This document shows, in pieces, positions 25,591 to 31,469 of a stretch of DNA of 31,469 nt (the stretch's first letter is position 1; every line of letters begins with the position of its first letter). The stretch covers positions 1 to 31,469 of the forward strand of contig CAMWIS010000004.1 in NCBI GenBank assembly GCA_947174375.1, given 5' to 3'. Source of the DNA: an uncultured Bacteroidales bacterium (GTDB lineage: Bacteria > Bacteroidota > Bacteroidia > Bacteroidales > P3). Both the position numbers and the translations under genes were made by a program. Under the pieces are notes generated by a model. The model was not told the origin of the DNA and did no database searches. It saw only the letters and a program-made list of their open reading frames with translations.

Positions 25591-26208
25591 TTAGTGTAAT
25601 TGGCGGTCGATTGCGAGAACGGCCGCCAATACGCTTTGCCGTCCGTCGTTTTCTATGACGAAGTCGGCATACGGCCGCCGTTGTTCGGCCGACCATTGGC
25701 GTGCGAGCCGCGCCCTTACCATATCTTCCGTTACCCCGTCCCGCCGGCAGGCGCGTTGAATCTGTATCTCTACGGGGCATTCCACACTGATGATGCGGTC
25801 CATCCGTCGGTAGAGGCCGCTTTCCAGCAATATGGCCGCTTCCACCACCGCATAGGGCGGGCGGCACTCGGCCGTGCCGTCGCCATGCGCCTGTTTTTCC
25901 AACCAGGCCTCGCAGTCAGCGAAGACCAACGGGTGCAACAGGCCGTTCAAGGCCGCGAGCCGTTCCGGCGACGGAAAGACGAGGCGTGCCAACGCACGCG
26001 TAAAGGAAAGGAAAGAATCGGGGGAAAAATCCGGATCGGCTTCAATCTCCGGAAAAAGGGAAAGGACTTGCGCCCGCACGTCCGCGCGCGCCAAAATCCG
26101 TTTGGAAGCCGTATCGGCTGCATACACGGGGATACCTAAAGCGGCAAAAATACGGGCCACCGTACTTTTGCCGCTTCCGATACCGCCGGTCAGACCTACG
26201 CGTATCAA
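25591..26208 (-). CDS. coaE: Dephospho-CoA kinase
   Basis: CoaE phosphorylates the ribose 3'-OH of dephospho-CoA with ATP, the last step of coenzyme A synthesis. The 205-residue protein begins with the P-loop GLTGGIGSGKST (residues 5-16). It continues with VYAADTASKRIL (29-40), the CoA/dephospho-CoA site region, and later has VEAAILLESGLYRRMD and RRDGVTEDMVRARLARQW, the lid-type helix region typical of CoaE. The start is TTG (26206-26208): no ATG or GTG is found in frame after the upstream yajC stop region, and the P-loop follows at the normal distance. It lies 8 bp downstream of yajC and is the last gene of the pdxS operon. It faces the glucan fusion gene tail to tail across 7 bp. Confidence 0.95.
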   Translation of the reverse strand: MIRVGLTGGIGSGKSTVARIFAALGIPVYAADTASKRILARADVRAQVLSLFPEIEADPDFSPDSFLSFTRALARLVFPSPERLAALNGLLHPLVFADCEAWLEKQAHGDGTAECRPPYAVVEAAILLESGLYRRMDRIISVECPVEIQIQRACRRDGVTEDMVRARLARQWSAEQRRPYADFVIENDGRQSVLAAVLAIDRQLH

Positions 26209-26216
26209 AGGTCTAT

Positions 26217-26540
26217 TTATTTGGTCTCCGTATTCAGCTGGTCGTTGATGCTGGAGGCGATGGCCGATTTCTCGAATTTCATCTTGACGTTATCGACTTC
26301 CAACGTCACCGTGTTGTCCTGAATTTCAGCGATACGGCCGTGCAAGCCACCGATGGTCACCACCTTCTGGCCTTTTTGCAGGCTGTTGCGGAACTGCTGT
26401 TGTTCCTTGTTCCGCTTCATCTGCGGACGGATCAGGAAGAAATAGAAAATGACGATGATAATCAGAATCAGGAAAAGGTTCTGCAATAAGCCCGCTTTCG
26501 GCGTAGCCGCCGCTTGCAGTAAAATCGTTGAGAGGTTCAT
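26217..26540 (-). CDS. yajC: Sec translocon accessory subunit YajC
   Basis: YajC is a small inner-membrane protein that associates with SecDF and the Sec translocon. The 107-residue product has a single transmembrane segment at about 20-37, followed by the family motif FLIRPQMKRNKEQQQF (35-50) and a small beta domain with KGQKVVTIGGLHGRI (56-70). These match the family in length and order. It is placed 41 bp after nusB and 8 bp before coaE on the minus strand. secDF is not in the window. A weak TAGATTTA lies in the nusB-yajC gap but is not good enough to call a promoter. Confidence 0.95.
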   Translation of the reverse strand: MNLSTILLQAAATPKAGLLQNLFLILIIIVIFYFFLIRPQMKRNKEQQQFRNSLQKGQKVVTIGGLHGRIAEIQDNTVTLEVDNVKMKFEKSAIASSINDQLNTETK

Positions 26541-26581
26541 GATAAGGGATTTTAGGGTTTATAAATCTAAACGGTACCGCC

Positions 26582-27526
26582 TTATATCAGACCGCGCCCG
26601 GTCTTTTTGATCATTTGGCGGCTTTGGAGTTCCGCACTTAGTTTGTGCAGCAACCCATTGACAAATATACGACTTTTTTCGGAACAAAAGCGTTTCGAAA
26701 TCTCGATGTATTCGTTAAGCGTCACTTTGAGCGGGATGGACGGGAAATTGACGAACTCGGCCACGGCCGTCTTGAGGATGATGAGTTCCATGACGGCGAT
26801 GCGGTCGGCCTCCCAATTCTCGGTCTGTTCCACGATGATGGACTCGTATTCGCTACCGTGCAGCAGCGTCTTTTCCAACAACTGTTTGCCGAACGTGATT
26901 TCCGCGCTTTCGTCCTCACCCGTGCGGGCGAAGTTGTCCGGAATCCAGCTGTCGTCGCCGGCTTCGGCTTTCTTGATGGAAGTATATGCCCAATAGGCCA
27001 CGCTGTCGTAGTCGGCCGCCCAGATAATCGAGCGGTCGTCGCAGAGCGAGCGGAAAACGGCATTGGGAACGACTTTCTTCTTATAGAGTTTCTGTAAGAA
27101 CGTGCGGTCGTTTTCAAACGAACGGGGAGCGGCCACATATTCCTGATAGAAAGGCGCGGCCAGCACCTCGTCGTAAAGTGTCTTGAACAGGCTTTCCTGT
27201 TGGCTCCAATTGAACTTGAACGCTTCGTTGGGGAGCGTGAAGCGCGGACAGGCGGCGATTTGCCGGATGACTTCGTTTTGCGACAGATCGACGGGTGTCA
27301 ACGCATCGGGCATCGGGATGAACTGCTTGCGGGCCAGTTCCGCGCGTTCGTGGAAATAGTCGGCCAGGGCGTTCAGGCAGGCGAGATGGTAGACGTAAAG
27401 TTCGTAAATCTGTTGCAGGTGGAACAGCATGTTCTTTTCACAGACCCGTCCGTTTTCCATGTCGCCCTGATAAAACGCATAGAGCGACTGGAGCACTTTT
27501 TCCCGTATGAAACGTCTGTTGAACAT
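26582..27526 (-). CDS. nusB: Transcription antitermination factor NusB, long form
   Basis: NusB binds boxA RNA with NusE (ribosomal protein S10) to allow antitermination, chiefly in rRNA operons. The 314-residue protein is about twice the length of E. coli NusB (139 residues). It begins with RRFIREKVLQSLYAFYQGD (4-22), the usual NusB first helix, then carries a long extra helical region. It ends with the standard C-terminal half: DRIAVMELIILKTAVAEF, then VTLNEYIEISKRFCSEKS and a final 'FVNGLLHKL'. This extended architecture is normal in Bacteroidota. It starts 4 bp after the pdxT stop and precedes yajC, consistent with an operon. The insertion's role is not evident from sequence. Confidence 0.92.
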   Translation of the reverse strand: MFNRRFIREKVLQSLYAFYQGDMENGRVCEKNMLFHLQQIYELYVYHLACLNALADYFHERAELARKQFIPMPDALTPVDLSQNEVIRQIAACPRFTLPNEAFKFNWSQQESLFKTLYDEVLAAPFYQEYVAAPRSFENDRTFLQKLYKKKVVPNAVFRSLCDDRSIIWAADYDSVAYWAYTSIKKAEAGDDSWIPDNFARTGEDESAEITFGKQLLEKTLLHGSEYESIIVEQTENWEADRIAVMELIILKTAVAEFVNFPSIPLKVTLNEYIEISKRFCSEKSRIFVNGLLHKLSAELQSRQMIKKTGRGLI

Positions 27527-27530
27527 ACCG

Positions 27531-28097
27531 TTAGATGGATTGGATAAAGAGCGCGTGAATGTCGGCGCTGTCGGTCAATTCGGGGTGGAAACTGGCCGCC
27601 CACATATGGCCTTGTCTTACGAAAATGGGATGGCCTTCGTACACGGCGAGCGTCTCCACGTCCGGCGAGGCGCATTCGATGCGCGGGGCGCGGATGAAGA
27701 CGGCCGGCACCTGATGGTCGATGCCCTTGACGTCGATGTCGGTCACGAAACTGTTGATTTGCGAACCGTAGGCGTTGCGTCTCACCTTGATGTCCATCGC
27801 GCCGATGCGCAACTGGTCGCTGTTCTCGATATCCTTCGCCAACAGGATCATGCCGGCGCAGGTGCCGAAAACGGGCAGTTTCGATTCCGTAATCTTGCGG
27901 CGCAGCGGGGAAAGAAGATGGAACCATTCCAATTGCTTGCCCATGCTCGTGCTTTCGCCGCCGGGCAAAATCAGGCCTTCCACACGGTTGAGCGTCTCTT
28001 CGTCTTTGACCCAAAGGGCCTCATGCCCCAGGGACTGCACCATGCGGACGTGTTCTTCGATGGCACCTTGAATGCCCAAAACACCGATTGTTCTCAT
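27531..28097 (-). CDS. pdxT: Pyridoxal 5'-phosphate synthase glutaminase subunit PdxT
   Basis: PdxT hydrolyses glutamine and passes ammonia to PdxS in the 12+12 PLP synthase complex. From the ATG at 28095-28097 the product is 188 residues, the family norm, starting MRTIGVLGIQGAIEEH. An upstream in-frame extension reaching into pdxS is not supported. The class I amidotransferase triad is intact: Cys80 in VFGTCAGMILLA, and His171 and Glu173 in SFHPELTDS. The PGGEST loop is at 45-50. It lies 25 bp downstream of pdxS and 4 bp upstream of nusB. Linkage to pdxS makes the assignment firm. Confidence 0.97.
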   Translation of the reverse strand: MRTIGVLGIQGAIEEHVRMVQSLGHEALWVKDEETLNRVEGLILPGGESTSMGKQLEWFHLLSPLRRKITESKLPVFGTCAGMILLAKDIENSDQLRIGAMDIKVRRNAYGSQINSFVTDIDVKGIDHQVPAVFIRAPRIECASPDVETLAVYEGHPIFVRQGHMWAASFHPELTDSADIHALFIQSI

Positions 28098-28122
28098 CTT
28101 CTTTCCCGTAACTGAACCTAAA

Positions 28123-29016
28123 TTACCAACCTCTCGTGGCGAATAACTGTTTCTCATCCAATTGGCGTACGTCGATGCCGTGCATGGGTTCGCCCAGGTC
28201 TTCGGACAGTACGGCCAATTTGTCGGGGTCGTTGTAGTGCGTCGTGGCTTCCACAATCGCTTTGGCCACCTTGGCGGGGTTGCTCGACTTGAAGATACCG
28301 GAACCTACGAATACGGATTCGGCACCCATCTGACGCATCAGCGCCGCGTCGGCCGGCGTGGCCACACCGCCCGCGGAGAAGTTGGGAACAGGCAGCTTGC
28401 CGGTTTCGGCTACCTCGCATACGAGTTCGTACGGGGCCTGCAGGTTCTTGGCTTCCGTCATCAATTCTTCTTTCGGCAACACTTGCAGACGGCGGATGCC
28501 CTGCATCAGCGCGCGCATATGGCGGACGGCCTCAACGATATTGCCGGTACCGGCTTCACCTTTCGTGCGGATCAGCGCGGCGCCTTCGCCGATGCGGCGC
28601 AAGGCTTCGCCCAAGTTGCGGCAACCGCAGACGAACGGAATCTTGAAATCGTGTTTGTAGATGTGGAAGTCTTCGTCGGCCGGGGTCAGAACCTCGCTCT
28701 CGTCGATGAAGTCGATGCCCAGGGATTCGAGAATCTGCGCTTCGGCAAAGTGACCGATGCGGCATTTGGCCATGACGGGAATGCTGACACAAGCCTTGAT
28801 TTCCTTAATCATTTTCGGGTCGCTCATACGCGCTACACCCCCTTGGGCGCGGATGTCGGAAGGCACGCGTTCCAAAGCCATGACGGCGATGGCGCCGGCG
28901 TCTTCGGCAATCTTGGCCTGTTCGGGATTCGTGACGTCCATGATGACGCCGTTCTTCAGCATCTCGGCCAAACCGAGCTTAATCTTCCAATTCTGCGCTT
29001 TAGTTGCTTGGTCCAT
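28123..29016 (-). CDS. pdxS: Pyridoxal 5'-phosphate synthase subunit PdxS
   Basis: PdxS condenses ribose 5-phosphate, glyceraldehyde 3-phosphate and ammonia into PLP (the deoxyxylulose-5-phosphate-independent route). The 297-residue TIM-barrel protein is near-canonical: NGVIMDVTNPEQA (22-34) with the essential Asp27, VMAKCRIGHFAEAQILE (81-97) with the substrate-binding Lys84, and RTKGEAGTGNI (150-160) with the second Lys152. It is the first gene of an apparent operon pdxS-pdxT-nusB-yajC-coaE, and a perfect -7 box lies 126 bp upstream of its ATG. PdxH/PdxJ-type genes are not in the window. Confidence 0.98.
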   Translation of the reverse strand: MDQATKAQNWKIKLGLAEMLKNGVIMDVTNPEQAKIAEDAGAIAVMALERVPSDIRAQGGVARMSDPKMIKEIKACVSIPVMAKCRIGHFAEAQILESLGIDFIDESEVLTPADEDFHIYKHDFKIPFVCGCRNLGEALRRIGEGAALIRTKGEAGTGNIVEAVRHMRALMQGIRRLQVLPKEELMTEAKNLQAPYELVCEVAETGKLPVPNFSAGGVATPADAALMRQMGAESVFVGSGIFKSSNPAKVAKAIVEATTHYNDPDKLAVLSEDLGEPMHGIDVRQLDEKQLFATRGW

Positions 29017-29141
29017 GTTAAAAGTTTATTACGGTTATTTAATCTGTTATTTATCAGTCTTGTATGGTTGCCTTTCAAGCGGCATCCAAGTGCCTGCGGG
29101 CGATAGCGCCGTCAAGCGGAAGGCGTTAGCCAAAAAACGTG

Positions 29142-29149
29142 CAAAGATA
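29142..29149 (-). promoter_or_regulatory. Bacteroidota -7 promoter box for pdxS
   Basis: On the minus strand this reads TATCTTTG, an exact match to TAnnTTTG. It implies a leader of roughly 115-120 nt before the pdxS ATG. No good TTTG lies at the -33 distance; the upstream sequence is an A-rich tract instead. Within the leader, the 8-base word CCGCTTGA (minus strand) occurs twice (29075-29082 and 29112-29119). Confidence 0.6.
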
Positions 29150-29173
29150 CATTAAAAATTTGTTTTTTTTTAC

Positions 29174-29181
29174 TACCTTTG
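29174..29181 (+). promoter_or_regulatory. Bacteroidota -7 promoter box for the DUF3276 gene
   Basis: TACCTTTG matches TAnnTTTG exactly and lies 56 bp before the DUF3276 start codon. It points away from the pdxS box, with only 24 bp between the two. Its upstream flank is a T-rich tract, and no clear -33 TTTG is present at 19-21 bp. Confidence 0.6.
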
Positions 29182-29237
29182 CTTGCAAATTTTTCGGGGA
29201 CGACCGAAGAGGGGAGAATTAAATAAAACAAAGCGAA

Positions 29238-29576
29238 ATGGAAGATTTCGGAACTGGAAAAGAGGAAGTTTACAGTGAGGCGGTTCGGGCCGGCAAGCGG
29301 ACTTATTTCATGGACGTGAAAGAGACCAAGGGCGGCGACCGCTACATCACCGTTACGGAGAGCAAGCGTCATTTCGACGAGACCACGGGGCGTTTCGTTT
29401 ACGAAAAGCACAAAATCTTTCTGTACCGGGAGGATTTCGATAATTTCCGGAAAGGCTTGGATCAGGCGATTCGGTTCGTGGAAACCGGCGAATACCCGGA
29501 GCGGACGGAGGCGGAGGCCGACCGTTCGTCGGAGTGGCGCGATTTCGCGGCGGATTTCTCGGAAACGTTAGGTTAG
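29238..29576 (+). CDS. DUF3276 family protein (PUR-alpha-like nucleic-acid binding)
   Basis: The 112-residue protein belongs to the DUF3276/PUR family, found across Bacteroidota and in Borrelia. These proteins fold as single-stranded nucleic-acid-binding PUR repeats, and a regulatory DNA/RNA-binding role is known for the Borrelia member. Visible features are the basic aromatic core AGKRTYFMDVKETKGGDRYITVTESK (read in pieces: YFMDVKE, RYITVTESKRHF), KHKIFLYREDFDNFRKGLDQA near 57-77, and an acidic tail (about 83-112). It has its own promoter box divergent from pdxS and an intrinsic-type terminator downstream, so it is probably monocistronic. The target in this organism is unknown. Confidence 0.88.
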   Translation: MEDFGTGKEEVYSEAVRAGKRTYFMDVKETKGGDRYITVTESKRHFDETTGRFVYEKHKIFLYREDFDNFRKGLDQAIRFVETGEYPERTEAEADRSSEWRDFAADFSETLG

Positions 29577-29596
29577 CCGTTACGGTATGGCCAGAC

Positions 29597-29633
29597 GAGC
29601 TGTCCTTGTCAACAGGGCGGCTTTTGTTGTTTT
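29597..29633 (+). terminator. Intrinsic-type terminator after the DUF3276 gene
   Basis: AGCTGTCCT (29598-29606) pairs fully with AGGGCGGCT (29614-29622) using two G-U pairs around a 7-base loop, giving a 9-bp stem. TTTGTTGTTTT follows (29623-29633). It starts 21 bp after the DUF3276 stop and lies before parA, consistent with separating the two transcription units. Confidence 0.6.
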
Positions 29634-29650
29634 AAGAAGAAAGGAAAAAC

Positions 29651-30469
29651 ATGGGAAAAATCATAGCCATCGCCAATCAGAAAGGCGGCGTGGGCAAGAC
29701 GACGACCGCCATCAATCTGAGCGCGGCTTTGGCGGCTTTGGAGAAGAAAACGTTGCTCATCGATGCGGACCCGCAGGCCAACGCCACGTCGGGTTGCGGC
29801 TTCAATCCCGATTCGATACGGGAAAGCGTTTACGATTGCCTGGTCGAACAGGCCGACCCCAAGAAGTTGATTCTCAAGACGCCGACCAAAGACCTGTATC
29901 TGTTGCCGTCGCATATCGATTTGGTGGGGGCGGAACTGGAACTCGTGGGCCTGCCGCAGCGGGAAACGATACTGCGGCGTTGCCTGGCCGCCGTGCGCGA
30001 CGATTACGATTTCATCGTCGTGGACTGCTCGCCGTCGCTGGGGCTTATCACGACCAACGTGCTGACGGCCTCCGACTCGGTCATCGTGCCCGTGCAATGC
30101 CAGTACTATGCGTTGGAAGGCTTGACGAAACTGCTCAATACGATCCGTATCATCCAGAGCCGTTTCAATCCGGGCTTACAGTTGGAGGGGCTGTTGCTGA
30201 CGATGTACGATTCGCGCACGCGCCTGTCGAAACAGGTGGTGGAGGAAGTGCGTTCGCATTTCCATCAGTTGGTGTTTGAAACGTTGATACACAATAACAC
30301 GAAGTTGGCCGAGGCACCCAGTCACCGCGAGAACATTCTGGCTTACGACATCAACAGCGCGGGGGCCGTCAACTATCTGAATCTGGCGAAGGAAATCCTG
30401 CGGAAGGAAGAAGAGAAACAAGCGGCGGCGGAAGCGGCGGCCGCGCAAAAACAGGGAGACAAGATATGA
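29651..30469 (+). CDS. parA: Chromosome partitioning ATPase ParA (Soj)
   Basis: ParA is a Walker-type ATPase that binds DNA non-specifically as an ATP dimer and drives segregation of ParB-parS complexes. The 272-residue protein has the deviant Walker A KGGVGKTT (11-18) with the signature Lys11, and LLIDADPQANAT (35-46) for switch I/Walker A'. The Walker B region FIVVDCSPSLGLIT is at about 121-134. No N-terminal HTH extension is present, so it is the chromosomal Soj type rather than a type Ia plasmid ParA. It overlaps parB by 4 bp (ATGA at 30466-30469). The C terminus ends in an Ala/Glu/Gln-rich tail. Confidence 0.95.
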   Translation: MGKIIAIANQKGGVGKTTTAINLSAALAALEKKTLLIDADPQANATSGCGFNPDSIRESVYDCLVEQADPKKLILKTPTKDLYLLPSHIDLVGAELELVGLPQRETILRRCLAAVRDDYDFIVVDCSPSLGLITTNVLTASDSVIVPVQCQYYALEGLTKLLNTIRIIQSRFNPGLQLEGLLLTMYDSRTRLSKQVVEEVRSHFHQLVFETLIHNNTKLAEAPSHRENILAYDINSAGAVNYLNLAKEILRKEEEKQAAAEAAAAQKQGDKI

Positions 30470-31419
30470 GCGGAAAGAACAAGAGAAATGCGTTGGGACG
30501 CGGCTTGGACGCGCTGTTGGGCGACAGTGGCTTCGGCCTCAACGCGCCCGATATGACGGCAGACAACCCGGTGTTGCCGCAGAAGGACGACCGGCAGACG
30601 TTGCGCCATGCCTACGAGGAAGCCGAACAGAGCGTTATCGGGGCCATCGCGGCCATCGACATAGATTTGATAGACGTCAATCCGCAGCAGCCCAGAACGC
30701 AGTTCGACGAACAGGCCTTGCAGGAATTGTCCGACTCCATCAAGGAGCACGGCATCATCCAGCCGCTGACGGTGCGCAAGCACGGCAAACGCTACCAGCT
30801 CATTTCGGGCGAACGGCGGTTGCGCGCTTCCAAACGGGCGGGGCTGACCGAGGTGCCGGTCTATATCCGGATGGCCAACGAGAACGAGATGCTGGAGATG
30901 GGTTTGGTGGAGAACATCCAGCGGGAGGAATTGAACGCGATGGACATCGCGCTGTCGTATCAGGCCTTGGCCGACGCCTATCAATACAGTCAGGACGAGG
31001 TGAGCAAGCGGGTCGGGAAAGACCGCAGCACGGTCACGAACTATATGCGCTTGTTGAAACTGCCGGCCGAAGTGCAGTTGGCGTTGAAGAACAACGAAAT
31101 CAGCATGGGGCACGCCCGCGCCCTGTTGGCGGAGGAGAATCCGAAGAAACAGGTGGATTGGGTGCGCCGCATCAAGGAAAAAGGCCTTTCGGTCCGCGCC
31201 GTGGAGCAGGGCTTGCGTCAGGAGAAGCCCGCCCGTAAGACGGCGGCGGATGCCAAGCCGGTGTTGCCGGAATGGTGTGTGGAAGACAGCCGGAAGTTGT
31301 CCGAGAAGTTGGAAACGCCGGTGGAAGTGCGCAAACAGAAGGGTGGAAAAGGCAGTTTGCAGATTCATTTTTCTTCCGAAAAGGAACTGCGGCAGATATT
31401 GAACCGGCTCAATGCGTAG
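30466..31419 (+). CDS. parB: Chromosome partitioning protein ParB (Spo0J), CTP-binding
   Basis: ParB binds centromere-like parS sites and spreads as a CTP-dependent clamp. The 317-residue protein starts with the usual basic N-terminal ParA-activating peptide KNKRNALGRGLDALLG (4-19). It has the CTP-binding ParB/Srx core with NPQQPRTQF (72-80) and GERRLRASKRAGL (115-127), then ENIQREELNAMDIA (149-162). The helix-turn-helix is SQDEVSKRVGKDRSTVTNYM (175-194), and a C-terminal dimerisation segment closes the protein at about 270-317. It is translationally coupled to parA. No parS-like palindrome was found in the window. The next gene's ATG (31412) overlaps its last codons. Confidence 0.95.
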   Translation: MSGKNKRNALGRGLDALLGDSGFGLNAPDMTADNPVLPQKDDRQTLRHAYEEAEQSVIGAIAAIDIDLIDVNPQQPRTQFDEQALQELSDSIKEHGIIQPLTVRKHGKRYQLISGERRLRASKRAGLTEVPVYIRMANENEMLEMGLVENIQREELNAMDIALSYQALADAYQYSQDEVSKRVGKDRSTVTNYMRLLKLPAEVQLALKNNEISMGHARALLAEENPKKQVDWVRRIKEKGLSVRAVEQGLRQEKPARKTAADAKPVLPEWCVEDSRKLSEKLETPVEVRKQKGGKGSLQIHFSSEKELRQILNRLNA

Positions 31420-31469
31420 CGGATTCCGGTTGTTGGTGGCGGGCTTCGTATGGACGGCGGCGTGCGCCT
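31412..31469 (+). CDS. Start of an exported protein, 3'-truncated by the window edge
   Basis: An ATG at 31412 overlaps the end of parB by 8 bases and opens a frame with MRSGFRLLVAGFVWTAACA: two Arg, then a hydrophobic core, then small residues, a typical signal peptide (a lipobox is possible but not clear). Only 19 codons are visible. In many Bacteroidales a DUF5683-type exported protein gene follows parB; that identity is inference from gene order only. Confidence 0.5.
   Translation, partial: MRSGFRLLVAGFVWTAACA

Noticed and set aside
28098..28256. Longer N terminus for PdxT reaching into pdxS
   Set aside because: The extra residues are the out-of-frame reading of the pdxS 3' end; the conserved PdxT N terminus begins at the ATG 28095-28097.
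1..31469. tRNA, rRNA, CRISPR array, insertion sequence, prophage or attachment site
   Set aside because: Gaps are short and nearly all DNA is accounted for by ordinary genes. I saw no transposase, integrase, repeat-spacer pattern or cloverleaf sequence.

Overview
The window looks like a chromosomal segment of a GC-rich member of the Bacteroidota, most likely order Bacteroidales. Four things point there: (i) perfect or near-perfect copies of the Bacteroidota -7 promoter box TAnnTTTG upstream of several operons; (ii) a short secreted protein ending in a type IX secretion (T9SS) sorting domain; (iii) lineage-typical forms of genes, such as a ~310-residue NusB, a ~500-residue signal peptidase I, a PUR-alpha-like DUF3276 protein and a glycogen synthase/phosphorylase fusion; (iv) familiar local gene orders (tsaD divergent from tamB, tig-clpP, parA-parB). 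Coding density is very high. No gap exceeds about 220 bp, and I see no rRNA, tRNA, CRISPR array or insertion sequence.

Layout: 1-3514 (+) holds the 3' part of a large uncharacterised protein and plsY, which meets tsaD (-) tail to tail with overlapping stop codons. tamB (+, 4643-9199) diverges from tsaD and abuts, tail to tail, a minus-strand operon tig-clpP-lepB (12791-9200). Divergent from tig is a surface-protein pair at 12899-16057: a T9SS-sorted mini-protein, and a fibre-like protein with a YadA-type head and a C-terminal Peptidase S74 self-processing chaperone. Then come an orphan ftsE (16081-16764) and a four-gene alpha-glucan/glycogen cluster (16802-25583): debranching enzyme, GT4 glycosyltransferase, GH57 amylase-like protein, and a 1415-residue GT3 synthase-GT35 phosphorylase fusion. 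This cluster runs tail to tail into a minus-strand operon pdxS-pdxT-nusB-yajC-coaE (29016-25591). Divergent from pdxS is the DUF3276 gene with its own intrinsic-type terminator, followed by parA-parB and the first 19 codons of an exported protein.

Themes: envelope biogenesis (PlsY, TamB, LepB, YajC), protein quality control at the ribosome exit (Tig, ClpP), cofactor synthesis (PdxST for PLP, CoaE for CoA) and storage glucan turnover. PLP is also the cofactor of the phosphorylase half of the fusion, but nothing in the sequence shows co-regulation. The points most worth a second look are: the S74 fibre/T9SS mini-protein pair, whose fibre gene carries an AT-rich, codon-atypical segment and an internal terminator-like hairpin; the GH57 protein, whose expected nucleophile position is Asp rather than Glu; lepB in the place after clpP where clpX is usual; and two very compact divergent promoter regions.
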